A DNA stretch of 39,963 nucleotides from an uncultured Bacteroides sp. (GCA_947074345.1 CAMTPH010000018.1:1-39963), one strand, 5' to 3'. Positions 7,741 to 16,037 are shown, counted from the first letter of the stretch. Notes: generated by a model not told the origin, from the sequence alone. Numbers and translations are program-made.

Positions 7741-8217
7741 TTATTGTTTAAAGAGCATTCTTATCATCTCGTCAGAATCAAGATAACCCTCAATGTAGAC
7801 GAGTGTGGCTTTATTTTTTGCACCCAACTTGTATAAGATATACCGCTTTAGAGGTTTTCTGTCTTTATTGTTGATTGCAGGCAATTGATAGTAAGCACTA
7901 ATAACTGTACCATCATCTACAATCTCCTGAATCTTTCGTGCTTTATTGTTAAGTCTATCCTCATCTAAGCATTGCATTATAATGGGCAAATAAGGAGTAA
8001 CGTCTTTGAAAGTAATGCTTTTATAAAATTCAATATTATAGCTTTTGAGCATATCTTTTGAAAGTTCCACCATTGTTACTCCCTTCTGCGAACCGAAATC
8101 TCTAAAAATCGACGATATGCATAAATCCGTTTGCGCAAATATTTCTGATGTATTGAGCAAGCACACGGTTATTAATATTCCTATTATTCTTTTCATATAT
8201 TGATTTATATTAGTCAT
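7741..8217 (-). CDS. Small secreted protein, DUF4252-like, in the ECF operon
   Basis: A 158-residue exported protein of unknown function. MKRIIGILITVCLLNTSEIFA is a signal peptide, reached either from the ATG at 8217 or from the internal ATG at 8196. The first overlaps the anti-sigma stop as ATGACTAA, which suggests translational coupling, so I keep it. The mature part, with ISSIFRDFGSQKGVTMVELS, ISAYYQLP and ATLVYIEGYLDSDEMIRMLF, resembles the DUF4252-type proteins common in Bacteroidetes sigma-factor operons; this is a resemblance from memory. The pattern of short strands and the ending EMIRMLFKQ fit a small periplasmic or surface-linked protein. No catalytic motif is seen. Confidence 0.7.
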   Translation of the reverse strand: MTNINQYMKRIIGILITVCLLNTSEIFAQTDLCISSIFRDFGSQKGVTMVELSKDMLKSYNIEFYKSITFKDVTPYLPIIMQCLDEDRLNNKARKIQEIVDDGTVISAYYQLPAINNKDRKPLKRYILYKLGAKNKATLVYIEGYLDSDEMIRMLFKQ

Positions 8218-8638
8218 GTAAAAAAGAGTTTAATATATCGTCTTCACTCATAGATACAGCTTGCAGCGAGTTTAGTGCTTCTTGAAAAACGATATCTTTC
8301 TGTGTATAGCATACTCCATCGATCATTACATAGTTTTTGGGTAAATCAAAATAATAATGTATGCCTAACAATCCAAAAGTAAGAATCAAGCTAGCTGCTA
8401 TTCCTACAATCGCATAGCGAAGAATTCTATTTTTTGATTTTTTAATTTTGATCGGTATAATCTTTGTTTCTAAGGTAGACTCATTTTCTATCTTTTCATC
8501 AAAGAATGCGAAGAATGCTCTGTATTCTTCCAAGTGAGCTGGTATCTCGTCTTGTCTGAAGAATAGACGCAGTTGTCTTTCTTCGTCGCATGTGCTTTCG
8601 CCTTCAAAATACTTATTGATTAGATCGTCTATCAGCAT
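8210..8638 (-). CDS. Single-pass membrane protein, probable anti-sigma factor
   Basis: A 142-residue protein with a cytoplasmic N-terminal part (residues 1-72), one membrane segment (about 74-94, YAIVGIAASLILTFGLLGIH) and a short periplasmic tail. The N-terminal IDDLINKYFEGESTCDEERQLRLFF is the helical pattern seen at the start of many Bacteroidetes anti-sigma or sigma-regulator proteins. There is no His-x3-Cys-x2-Cys zinc motif. The start overlaps the sigma-factor stop by 7 bp and the stop overlaps the next gene by 8 bp, so expression is tightly coupled. Binding and inhibition of the neighbouring ECF factor is inferred from position and topology. Confidence 0.7.
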   Translation of the reverse strand: MLIDDLINKYFEGESTCDEERQLRLFFRQDEIPAHLEEYRAFFAFFDEKIENESTLETKIIPIKIKKSKNRILRYAIVGIAASLILTFGLLGIHYYFDLPKNYVMIDGVCYTQKDIVFQEALNSLQAVSMSEDDILNSFLHD

Positions 8639-9153
8639 ACCTTTTTACTCCTTTCTTTGATGGCTTGCAAGTATAACTCGCGTGCCTTTTTTCGTGCTCT
8701 TGATAAGTTACTTCTAATAGCTTCGGGAGCACAACCTGTTATTTCGCCAATCTCTTCAGTTTCATAACCCTCAACATCTTTCATATAGATGATGGTTCGT
8801 TGGAGTGAAGGCAGAGATTCAATAATACTTTTCATTAAGTTGTATGAATCTTTCTCTTCGAGCCTCTTATCTGGAGAATATTGTGTAAGATCAGCTAACT
8901 GAACTTGTTCGATATTCGTATTGGTTGGTTTTTGCGTTCGCCACATATCCATGCAAAGATTATGTGTGATACTCATAGCCAACGCTTCGGTACTTCGATA
9001 TTCATCCAGTTTATCTCGCAACTTCCAGAGTTTTATGAATACCTCTTGCACTGCATCTTCCGCATCTAGCGGGTCATTGCATAGCTTTCTTGCGTAGTTG
9101 TGTAGTTTGCCTCGCAAGGGAAGTATTTTTATTTTGAACTCCTTTAATTCCAT
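8632..9153 (-). CDS. ECF-type RNA polymerase sigma factor
   Basis: Extracytoplasmic-function sigma-70 factor, 173 aa. Region 2 is seen as NDPLDAEDAVQEVFIKLWKL, continuing to ITHNLCMDMWRTQK; region 4 is seen as LPSLQRTIIYMKDVEGY then EIGEITGCAPEAIRSNLSRA, the helix-turn-helix for the -35 element. Region 3 is absent, as expected. It is the first gene of the four-gene unit and probably drives its own operon. Upstream I cannot find a TAnnTTTG box, which agrees with use of an alternative promoter. The identity is secure; the inducing signal is unknown. Confidence 0.9.
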   Translation of the reverse strand: MELKEFKIKILPLRGKLHNYARKLCNDPLDAEDAVQEVFIKLWKLRDKLDEYRSTEALAMSITHNLCMDMWRTQKPTNTNIEQVQLADLTQYSPDKRLEEKDSYNLMKSIIESLPSLQRTIIYMKDVEGYETEEIGEITGCAPEAIRSNLSRARKKARELYLQAIKERSKKVC

Positions 9154-9208
9154 TATACTCTTTAGACGATGAAGATTAATAAACGTGACATGATATGTGT
9201 GTTTTTTA

Positions 9209-9249
9209 TAAAAAAATTCCCACCAAGACTAAAAATCATAGTGGGAATT
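9209..9249 (-). terminator. Terminator of the Gfo/Idh/MocA oxidoreductase gene
   Basis: AATTCCCAC (9215-9223) and GTGGGAATT (9241-9249) form a 9-bp stem with a 17-nt loop. On the minus strand a run of T follows. It stands 22 bp past the oxidoreductase stop. Confidence 0.75.
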
Positions 9250-9270
9250 GTATGTAGACTGATAATTTAA

Positions 9271-10257
9271 TTACATCTTTCCTAATATTTTATCCATTAC
9301 CCAGTTGGTAAGGGTAGCGGTTTCGCCATCGCAAGTACATTTTGTTTTACCCAATAGATGGTCTACTACAGCTTGGATAAGTGGTTGTTGTACATGTTCA
9401 GGGTTTTCGATTGCTATTTCTTCTCGTCCTTTTTCAGTATGAAGGGCAATGGGATCATAAGTAAATACTGAAAAGCAAATTTGGCCTTTGTCACCAATAA
9501 TTTCTATTCTATCTTCTTTGGCTGAATCGTGTGCAACAAAACACCATGAACCGCTTCCTACCAAACCATTGTCAAATTGGAAACAGGCACTAAGTGTGTC
9601 CTCGGCAGGGTATAATCCACCACGATTGCTTTTATATCCATTGGCTTCGAGTATGCATCCGAACATGTCTTGTAATAAATCGATTTGATGCGGTGCCAAG
9701 TCATAGAAATATCCACCGCCAGAGATGTCAGCTTGTACGCGCCAAGGTAAATTCTCTTTGTTATAATCTAAATCGCGCGGAGCTTGAGCGAAACGAATTT
9801 GTACGTTAATAACGTTTCCGATAGAACCATTGTCTACAAGTTCTTTCACTTTCAAGAAATAGGGCAGGTATCGTCTATAATAAGCTACAAAGCAGGGTAC
9901 ACCTGTCTCTTTAGATATTCGATTGATACGACAACACTCTTCGTATGTTTGGGCCATTGGTTTCTCGATGTAGGCAACTTTGCCTGCTTTCATAGCCATA
10001 ATAGCATAAGTAGCATGAGAAGAGGGTGGAGTAGCAATGTATACAGCATTTATTTCAGGGTCATTGATAAGCTCTTGAGCATCATCATACCATTTCTTTA
10101 TGCCTCTTTCTTTTGCGTAAGCCTCTGCTTTATTGATATCGCGGCTCATTACAGCAATTACTTCCGAATGTTCTACTTTCTGAAAAGCAGGTCCACTCTT
10201 GGTTTTTGTAACTTCGCCACAACCTATAAATCCCCACTTAATAACCTTTTCACTCAT
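9271..10257 (-). CDS. Gfo/Idh/MocA-family NAD(P)-dependent oxidoreductase
   Basis: A 328-residue sugar or cyclitol dehydrogenase-type enzyme. The N-terminal Rossmann fold is seen as KWGFIGCGEVTK. The family signature follows as VYIATPPSSHATYAIMAMKA and AYIEKPMAQTYEEC, with the EKP lysine, and the C-terminal domain contains SGGGYFYDLAPHQIDLL with the usual catalytic Asp-x3-His region. A longer frame could begin at a TTG at 10320, but that codon lies inside the -33 element of a good promoter, so I use the ATG at 10257, which is 31 nt past the -7 box. Single-gene unit. The substrate is unknown; nearby genes give no hint. Confidence 0.88.
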   Translation of the reverse strand: MSEKVIKWGFIGCGEVTKTKSGPAFQKVEHSEVIAVMSRDINKAEAYAKERGIKKWYDDAQELINDPEINAVYIATPPSSHATYAIMAMKAGKVAYIEKPMAQTYEECCRINRISKETGVPCFVAYYRRYLPYFLKVKELVDNGSIGNVINVQIRFAQAPRDLDYNKENLPWRVQADISGGGYFYDLAPHQIDLLQDMFGCILEANGYKSNRGGLYPAEDTLSACFQFDNGLVGSGSWCFVAHDSAKEDRIEIIGDKGQICFSVFTYDPIALHTEKGREEIAIENPEHVQQPLIQAVVDHLLGKTKCTCDGETATLTNWVMDKILGKM

Positions 10258-10288
10258 ACCTATTATCTTTTTTACCTTTTTACTTATC

Positions 10289-10320
10289 ACAAAGTTACAA
10301 TTAAAACTTCTTTGAAGCAA
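10289..10320 (-). promoter_or_regulatory. Promoter of the oxidoreductase gene
   Basis: Minus strand: TTG (10320-10318), a 20-nt spacer, then TAACTTTGT (10297-10289), an excellent match to the Bacteroidetes -33/-7 pattern. It decides the start codon of the gene in favour of 10257. Confidence 0.75.
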
Positions 10321-10392
10321 TAATCAGCTAAAAATTATAATAAAACGAAATGGTATTATAATGTTCTTTAGGTTAAGAAATAAGTTATAATC

Positions 10393-11214
10393 TTATCTAG
10401 GAAAGTACTTGTTGTAAAGGTTTTGATAACTCTTACTCTTTTTTGTTGTGTCAAGCCAATCGTTTATGCTATCTAGTAATTCTGTCGACTGACTATTTAC
10501 AATCCAAGAATAGAATTGAGTAAAACTAATATCGGTATCTATATCTAACTGCGGGAAATCGTTGATTAGTGCTTTGGCTACATCTTCATTGCATACGGCA
10601 TAGTCAATATCGCCATGAGCTACTAAAGATAATAGTTGCTCTTGACCATACTTCTCTATTTCTTGGATGTAAATGGTGTCACCAATTTCGGAAGAAAGGT
10701 TGTTGATACGAACTATAGCAGGAGACTCTTTTACAACGTAGAGTGTGCAATTGGCCAAATCGAGATGCGTTTTAATAAACATAGAATCATTCTCTAGAGA
10801 AGGCTTGCGTTGAATTAAAACCAGCTTGCTCCTAATAAGTGGATCGGTATATTGAAATGCTGAATCGAGCGTATTTGTTACAGGTACACTGCTAGCTATT
10901 ACATCAAACTTGCCACTTTTTAATCCCAACAATCTTTCTTCATAACTCATCACAGGAGTAATCTCAACCTTAAGATTATGTTCTTTTGCAAATTCGTTTA
11001 TTAAATCGTATTGAAACCCTGATACTGAGTCGCTATCAGAGAAAAAGCCGATTGAGTTATATTCGGTAGTAACATGAAGAACACCATCTTTTGATATTTC
11101 ATTATAATCTCGTATCTGAACAGGTGTTTCTTGTTCTTTACGAGTTATAAATATAAATACAATAAAACATACAATTGCTATTGCTATATACTTGATATAT
11201 TTAAGTTTTACCAT
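10393..11214 (-). CDS. Membrane-anchored family 3 solute-binding protein
   Basis: A 273-residue protein with an uncleaved N-terminal hydrophobic segment (about 8-24) and a bacterial extracellular solute-binding (SBP_bac_3) domain from about residue 45 onward. Typical features are VSGFQYDLINEFAKEHN, LLGLKSGKFDVIASSVPVT, FQYTDPLI and GDIDYAVCNEDVAKALI. No lipobox Cys is present. It lacks the lytic transglycosylase domain that follows this fold in MltF, and no ABC permease or ATPase lies nearby. It follows the porin gene by 33 bp on the same strand. It may sense or hold a small amino-acid-like or peptidoglycan-derived ligand at the inner-membrane surface; this is inference. Confidence 0.82.
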   Translation of the reverse strand: MVKLKYIKYIAIAIVCFIVFIFITRKEQETPVQIRDYNEISKDGVLHVTTEYNSIGFFSDSDSVSGFQYDLINEFAKEHNLKVEITPVMSYEERLLGLKSGKFDVIASSVPVTNTLDSAFQYTDPLIRSKLVLIQRKPSLENDSMFIKTHLDLANCTLYVVKESPAIVRINNLSSEIGDTIYIQEIEKYGQEQLLSLVAHGDIDYAVCNEDVAKALINDFPQLDIDTDISFTQFYSWIVNSQSTELLDSINDWLDTTKKSKSYQNLYNKYFPR

Positions 11215-11247
11215 ATAAATAGATGAGTTATGATTAGCTATTATTTA

Positions 11248-13299
11248 TTAGTCATAGAAGTTCCATGAAACACCAATCTTAAATAATCTTGGGTTGATAG
11301 GGTAGTGAGGCGCATAAAAATAATTCGATTTACCCATACCTTGATTAACATGATACATCATGGCATATATACGCGTTCTTTTAAGATGGATATTGGCGTA
11401 CACATTGACAATAGGGTAGTTACCGATTTCTACCAAATCATTATCTGGCTGTAGGAAGAATTGGCCAGTAGCTGCCATAAATCCAGGAGCATAATATTTA
11501 GTGAAATATCTTACATCAGCACCCAATTGTAAACTCAATACGTTTTTTGCTAACTTAGCATCTATGTACAAGTTACCATAAACGGTTAGGTCTGGTAATG
11601 GCAGAATGTGTTCATTACTTGATTTCTGCCAAGTAACATCGGCGTCTAAGTGTAAAATACCGACTTTAAAGTTTTGTTTTAAAGTAGCTGATAATACTTG
11701 GATATTACCATCATACTGATCGGGTACAGCTTGTTGATTGAAGTAAGCATACTTCTTAATATTCTCAACACCTGCTTTTAGTACCGTTCCCCAACGTTGG
11801 CTGTTTAACTCACCTTCGAAACGAGTACGAAATATTTTATCTAAATCATTATCCCAATAAAAGTGTTTAGAGTGGTAGTGTCGCATATAAAATGGAGCCA
11901 ACTTGTTGCTAACTAATCCACGTGCAATAACAGTCACAGTGTCTTTGCCTAGCTTAAAGTTAACATCAGCCGAACCATCAACACTAAATTGGCCGATTGC
12001 TTTGCCTACTAAACCGACTTCACCAAAGGCATTATAATGAAAGAAGTTACCACTGCGTTTTGACAATTCACCTCCTACATAAATTTCATTCTCAGTCATG
12101 TAATCTCTTCTGAGCATGTCGGGGTTCATTAGTTCATATTTACTGAACTTGTAAGATGCAAAGGCTGTTAAACCCATTTTTGCATATCTATTAAACCCTT
12201 CGAGAAGCGAGATACCGAGTGTGTTTCGTACACTTACAAACGAAGTAGAGTCATTGATATTTGAATTCTCAGGGTCAATATAAGTATTTGCATAATAGTC
12301 TTGTAGTATATCCGATGAAGTGAATTTATACTTAGACCAATCCACTCTCATGGTATGTATGAAGCTTGTTACCGGAACAAACTCTTTTTTAGCAGGCAGC
12401 GTATCATTCTCTGCTTTAGGCAAATCGCGGTGGAAACCTAATTTGTATCTTTGAGATAAGAACACGTAGTTATTCTTGATACGATTGGTTGCGTTGCTCA
12501 TACGGGTTGGCATATTTTGTGGCTCCGTAACTTTGCCCGATGCAACATCTTCGGGGTTTGTGATGTATCTATCATCTGTTAAACCACCATTTTGGTTAGC
12601 TTTCAGATAATTATAGCTATACAATAGAACTCCTTCATATCTATCTCCAATGTAGCTGATGAAAGGCGCCGCATTAAAAAATGAAGTTCCTGAATGATTG
12701 TAATAACCTCGACCATACAAGTAGTCGAAATTAAAACCAAATGCTAATTGTTTATTTACATTTACAGAGAAATAAGCCTTAAACAACTCTTCGCCATTAA
12801 CTTTACTTCCTCCTTTTAGGTAGGTAAGATTCGTAAACGGCACATTACTGTTTGTGAAAAGAAATTGGCCCGGATTAACGAAAAAGTATGAATATGGTTC
12901 TAAGAAGATTGACGATTCGGCATCTTTTCTATCAAAAAAGATACGTGACATACGAGGAGTACCTAGGTTACCAAGATGATTGTAGCTACCATTTTTACCT
13001 TCTGTCAATGAACTATTCTGAAAGTTATGACGAGCAGTGTCAGCTGGTACAATATCTATGTTTCCTAAATTCTGATTAACTTGCCACATGTATAGGCGAG
13101 GAGGGAGGCTCTCAATATCAACATTTGTGCTGTCTATTGGAGGTCTCATTGATGGGTCAACAGGATTGCCGAATTGATCAACAAGATTACCAAACTCATC
13201 AGTCTTGTCGCCGAATGGGTTGTTGGGTGTTACTTGCGCTTGGAGCGTCAATATACCTGCTATAAAAAGAAGTATATGTGCTAATAAAAATCTTCTCAT
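11248..13299 (-). CDS. Putative porin (Porin_10-like), 16+ strand outer-membrane barrel
   Basis: A 683-residue exported protein. Signal peptide residues 1-21 (MRRFLLAHILLFIAGILTLQA). An N-terminal region with repeated EFGNLVDQFGNPVDPS precedes a long barrel of alternating aromatic strands, ending IGVSWNFYD. The segment RIFFDRKDAESSIFLEPYSY and the overall layout fit the Bacteroidetes putative porin family (Porin_10), as I recall it. It is first in a two-gene unit with the anchored solute-binding protein. The ATG is only 7 nt from a perfect -7 box, so the mRNA may be nearly leaderless. The transported substrate is unknown. Confidence 0.83.
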   Translation of the reverse strand: MRRFLLAHILLFIAGILTLQAQVTPNNPFGDKTDEFGNLVDQFGNPVDPSMRPPIDSTNVDIESLPPRLYMWQVNQNLGNIDIVPADTARHNFQNSSLTEGKNGSYNHLGNLGTPRMSRIFFDRKDAESSIFLEPYSYFFVNPGQFLFTNSNVPFTNLTYLKGGSKVNGEELFKAYFSVNVNKQLAFGFNFDYLYGRGYYNHSGTSFFNAAPFISYIGDRYEGVLLYSYNYLKANQNGGLTDDRYITNPEDVASGKVTEPQNMPTRMSNATNRIKNNYVFLSQRYKLGFHRDLPKAENDTLPAKKEFVPVTSFIHTMRVDWSKYKFTSSDILQDYYANTYIDPENSNINDSTSFVSVRNTLGISLLEGFNRYAKMGLTAFASYKFSKYELMNPDMLRRDYMTENEIYVGGELSKRSGNFFHYNAFGEVGLVGKAIGQFSVDGSADVNFKLGKDTVTVIARGLVSNKLAPFYMRHYHSKHFYWDNDLDKIFRTRFEGELNSQRWGTVLKAGVENIKKYAYFNQQAVPDQYDGNIQVLSATLKQNFKVGILHLDADVTWQKSSNEHILPLPDLTVYGNLYIDAKLAKNVLSLQLGADVRYFTKYYAPGFMAATGQFFLQPDNDLVEIGNYPIVNVYANIHLKRTRIYAMMYHVNQGMGKSNYFYAPHYPINPRLFKIGVSWNFYD

Positions 13300-13306
13300 A
13301 ATTATC

Positions 13307-13315
13307 GCAAATATA
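13307..13315 (-). promoter_or_regulatory. -7 box of the porin gene, overlapping the kor terminator tail
   Basis: TATATTTGC on the minus strand matches the consensus exactly. Only 7 nt separate it from the porin ATG, against 19-40 nt at most other genes here. The -33 position falls inside the terminator stem of the upstream kor operon. Confidence 0.55.
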
Positions 13316-13318
13316 CAA

Positions 13319-13367
13319 TAAAAAAATAATTCGTAAACTGAAAACGATTCTCAGTTTACGAATTATT
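13319..13367 (-). terminator. Terminator of the 2-oxoacid oxidoreductase operon
   Basis: A perfect 17-bp stem (13325-13341 with 13351-13367), a 9-nt loop and, on the minus strand, a run of seven T. It lies 24 bp past the last gene of the operon. Confidence 0.9.
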
Positions 13368-13391
13368 ATATAGTTAAGTAAAAACAGATAC

Positions 13392-13934
13392 TTACATAGG
13401 TTTGATAAGTTCCATTCCTTTCTTAATTGCTTCTTCATTCATTGGTATCAAATGATGATGACGTTCAGGTAATGTTTTCTTTAATCCTTTGATAACACTT
13501 TCGATATTCACCATGGGACTAAGTTTTAATAACCCTCCTAGTACAATCATATTGAATGCTTTGGCATTGTTCATTTCATTGGCTGCATCCATAGCATCAA
13601 TGCGATATACTTGAATATCTGTGCGTGTTGGAGGATTGATAATACCATATCCATCGTATATAAGAATACCACCAGGTTTAACACGATTCTCGAATTTCTC
13701 GAGTGATGGTTGGTTTAATATAATGGCAGCATCGTACTTACTTAAAATAGGCGATGATATTTTATTATCGCTAATAATAACAGTAACATTTGCAGTACCA
13801 CCACGTTGTTCAGGACCATAGGCAGGCATCCAAGATACCTCTTTGCCTTCCATTAACCCAGAGTAAGCTAATATTTTACCCATAGATAATACTCCCTGGC
13901 CACCGAAACCTGCAATTATAATTTCTTCTTTCAT
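13392..13934 (-). CDS. korC: 2-oxoacid:ferredoxin oxidoreductase, gamma subunit
   Basis: Gamma subunit (180 aa) of a cytoplasmic enzyme that decarboxylates a 2-oxoacid to an acyl-CoA and reduces ferredoxin. The nucleotide-contact motif IIIAGFGGQGVLSMGKIL is at residues 5-22, followed by PAYGPEQRGGTANVTVIIS, both characteristic of this subunit. It is the last gene of a six-gene operon and is 29 bp from the beta-subunit gene. Related Bacteroides operons are labelled either 2-oxoglutarate (Kor) or 3-methyl-2-oxobutanoate (Vor) oxidoreductase; sequence alone does not settle the substrate. Confidence 0.88.
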   Translation of the reverse strand: MKEEIIIAGFGGQGVLSMGKILAYSGLMEGKEVSWMPAYGPEQRGGTANVTVIISDNKISSPILSKYDAAIILNQPSLEKFENRVKPGGILIYDGYGIINPPTRTDIQVYRIDAMDAANEMNNAKAFNMIVLGGLLKLSPMVNIESVIKGLKKTLPERHHHLIPMNEEAIKKGMELIKPM

Positions 13935-13963
13935 AATACTCTATTTTCTTATCGCATTATCTA

Positions 13964-14728
13964 TTATTCTTTGTCTTTTAAATCGCCTAAAGGATAATAT
14001 GGGAACATATGCTCAACCATCCATTCATTTGATTTTTCAGGAGTCATTTTCCATCCCGAACTACATGTAGATACTATCTCTACTAGGTTCGATCCTTTGC
14101 CTTGCATTGAGTTTTCGAATGCTTTGCGGATAGCTTTCTTCGCTTTTCTAACAGCAGGAACCGAGTGAACAGACTGACGTGTAACATATGCAGTGCCTTC
14201 TAATTGTGCAGCGATCTCAGTTACCTTCAATGGGTAACCATGCAATTCAACATCTCTACCGTAAGGACAAGTTGCTGTTTTCATTCCCATTAAAGTAGTA
14301 GGAGCCATTTGTCCTCCTGTCATACCATATATAGCATTGTTGATGAAAATGATAGTTATGTTTTCGCCACGGTTAAGCGCATGAATAGTCTCTGCTGTAC
14401 CGATACATGCTAAATCACCATCACCTTGATATGTGAATACGAGTCTGTCGTTTAAAAGTCTTTTGATTGCAGTTGCTACAGCAGGAGCTCTACCATGTGC
14501 AGCTTCTTGCCAATCAATATCAATATAGTTATAGATAAATACGGCACAACCAACAGGCGATACACCGATAGCTTTATCTTCCATTCCCATTTCTTCAATA
14601 ACTTCGGCAACGAGTTTATGTACCACACCATGACTGCAGCCAGGACAATAGTGCATTGGTTTATCGTTCATGAGAGTTGGTTTTTTATATACCAAGTTCT
14701 CAGGTTTGATTATTTCTTCTTTTGTCAT
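13964..14728 (-). CDS. korB: 2-oxoacid:ferredoxin oxidoreductase, beta (TPP-binding) subunit
   Basis: Thiamine-diphosphate subunit (254 aa). Seen: HYCPGCSHG with Cys28 and Cys31, GVSPVGCAVF, the Mg/TPP-binding GDGD at 102-105 with the downstream NNAIYGMTGGQ (130-140), and APTT. Length is normal for the separate beta subunit. In this enzyme class the beta subunit carries out decarboxylation on TPP while the ferredoxin-like subunit passes electrons on. It lies between the 56-residue membrane protein gene (12-bp gap) and korC. Confidence 0.9.
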   Translation of the reverse strand: MTKEEIIKPENLVYKKPTLMNDKPMHYCPGCSHGVVHKLVAEVIEEMGMEDKAIGVSPVGCAVFIYNYIDIDWQEAAHGRAPAVATAIKRLLNDRLVFTYQGDGDLACIGTAETIHALNRGENITIIFINNAIYGMTGGQMAPTTLMGMKTATCPYGRDVELHGYPLKVTEIAAQLEGTAYVTRQSVHSVPAVRKAKKAIRKAFENSMQGKGSNLVEIVSTCSSGWKMTPEKSNEWMVEHMFPYYPLGDLKDKE

Positions 14729-14740
14729 AACTTCTTTTCT

Positions 14741-14911
14741 TTATCTGTTGGTGAATCGTATAAAAAATTCCATCAGCTTGGTGAAAATAGCCGCACCGCA
14801 TACATACATAAATATTTTAAAATCACTCACTGTGAAATATACAATGATAGAAGCTAAAGCAAATATCAAAAATAAAATATTCAATATACTTCTTATTTTA
14901 TTTGGATCCAT
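14741..14911 (-). CDS. Small membrane protein (56 aa) inside the kor operon
   Basis: A short open frame of 56 codons plus stop, easily missed by size filters. It starts ATG-GAT-CCA (14911) and ends with AACAGATAA. The product begins MDPNKIRSILNILFLIFALA, continues as a hydrophobic segment to about residue 26, and has a second hydrophobic segment (about 31-43) ahead of a basic end FFIRFTNR. It therefore looks like a two-helix inner-membrane protein. The gaps to korA (32 bp) and korB (12 bp) are small and the frame fills the otherwise unexplained space, which supports it as a real gene. A membrane-tethering role for the oxidoreductase is speculation. Confidence 0.7.
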   Translation of the reverse strand: MDPNKIRSILNILFLIFALASIIVYFTVSDFKIFMYVCGAAIFTKLMEFFIRFTNR

Positions 14912-14943
14912 GATTTTGTAATTTTTGATGATTATAGAATGAT

Positions 14944-16023
14944 TTACATCAATTTTTCTTTTAATGCAGATACGATCTCATCTGGATCGGGTACAATACC
15001 ACCTAAACGACCGAAGTGCTCAACTTTTACTTTACCATTAACAGCAAGACGTACATCTTCAATCATTTGGCCAGCATTAAGTTCGGTCACTAACATACCT
15101 TTTACTTTAGTAGCATATTGAGCGATGATTTTATCTGGGAAAGGCCAAAGTGTAATCGGACGAAGCATACCTACTTTGATTCCTTCTTCACGAGCCAATT
15201 CCATTGCTTTTTGACCGATACGAGCCATTGAACCGAATGCTACAATTAAATATTCTGCATCCTCACAGTCAATTTCTTCATAACGAACTTCGTTCTCCTC
15301 GATTAAACGATATTTAGCTTGAAAGCGGATATTGTTCTTCTCCATCTCTTCAGGTTGTAACTCAAGAGAAGTTATAATGTTAGGTTTACGTCCGTTTGTT
15401 CTTCCTGTAGAAGCCCAAGGACATTGTTCAATAAGCTCTTCATTAGTTCGTCTTGGTTTCATTGGAGGAAGTACAACCTTTTCCATCATTTGTCCAATAA
15501 CACCATCGGCAAGAATAATAGCTGGATTACGATATTTGAAAGCTAAATCGAAAGCTAAACCAACGAAATCAGCCATCTCCTGTACTGAAGCTGGAGCTAG
15601 AGCTATCAATTTATAATCGCCATGTCCACCACCTTTAACTGTCTGAAAATAGTCGGCTTGACTAGGTTGAATGGTTCCTAATCCAGGACCACCACGCATT
15701 ACATTTACAATTAAACATGGAAGTTCAGCACCTGCTATATACGAAATGCCTTCTTGTTTTAAGCTGACTCCAGGACTTGAGGAAGATGTTAAAACCATCT
15801 TGCCGCATCCAGCTCCGCCATATACCATATTAATTGCAGCAACTTCACTTTCTGCTTGTAGCACCACCATTCCAGTAGTTTCCCATGGTCTTAGGTCTGC
15901 TAAAGTTTCTAGAATTTCTGATTGCGGAGTAATTGGATATCCGAAATAGCCATCGGCTCCACATCGAATTGCAGCATGGGCAATAGCTTCATTACCCTTC
16001 ATTAGTACAACTTCTTCTGACAT
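14944..16023 (-). CDS. korA: 2-oxoacid:ferredoxin oxidoreductase, alpha subunit (VorB/KorA type)
   Basis: Alpha subunit (359 aa) that contributes to the pyrimidine and CoA sites. Seen: GNEAIAHAAIRCGADGYFGY then PITPQSEI (31-38), QAESEVAAINMVYGGAGCGK, TSSSSPGVSLKQEGISYIAG, and a C-terminal transketolase-C-like part with PITLWPFPDK. The layout fits VorB of 3-methyl-2-oxobutanoate dehydrogenase as well as KorA of 2-oxoglutarate synthase, so I use kor names only as a family label. The gene follows the ferredoxin subunit by 14 bp. In an anaerobic Bacteroides this enzyme would supply succinyl-CoA or branched acyl-CoA, or run in reverse; inference. Confidence 0.88.
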   Translation of the reverse strand: MSEEVVLMKGNEAIAHAAIRCGADGYFGYPITPQSEILETLADLRPWETTGMVVLQAESEVAAINMVYGGAGCGKMVLTSSSSPGVSLKQEGISYIAGAELPCLIVNVMRGGPGLGTIQPSQADYFQTVKGGGHGDYKLIALAPASVQEMADFVGLAFDLAFKYRNPAIILADGVIGQMMEKVVLPPMKPRRTNEELIEQCPWASTGRTNGRKPNIITSLELQPEEMEKNNIRFQAKYRLIEENEVRYEEIDCEDAEYLIVAFGSMARIGQKAMELAREEGIKVGMLRPITLWPFPDKIIAQYATKVKGMLVTELNAGQMIEDVRLAVNGKVKVEHFGRLGGIVPDPDEIVSALKEKLM

Positions 16024-16037
16024 ATGATTTTTACTTT

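Noticed and set aside
10258..10320. N-terminal extension of the Gfo/Idh/MocA enzyme from a TTG
   Set aside because: The extension covers the -33/-7 promoter and lies before the conserved Rossmann start; the ATG at 10257 is preferred.
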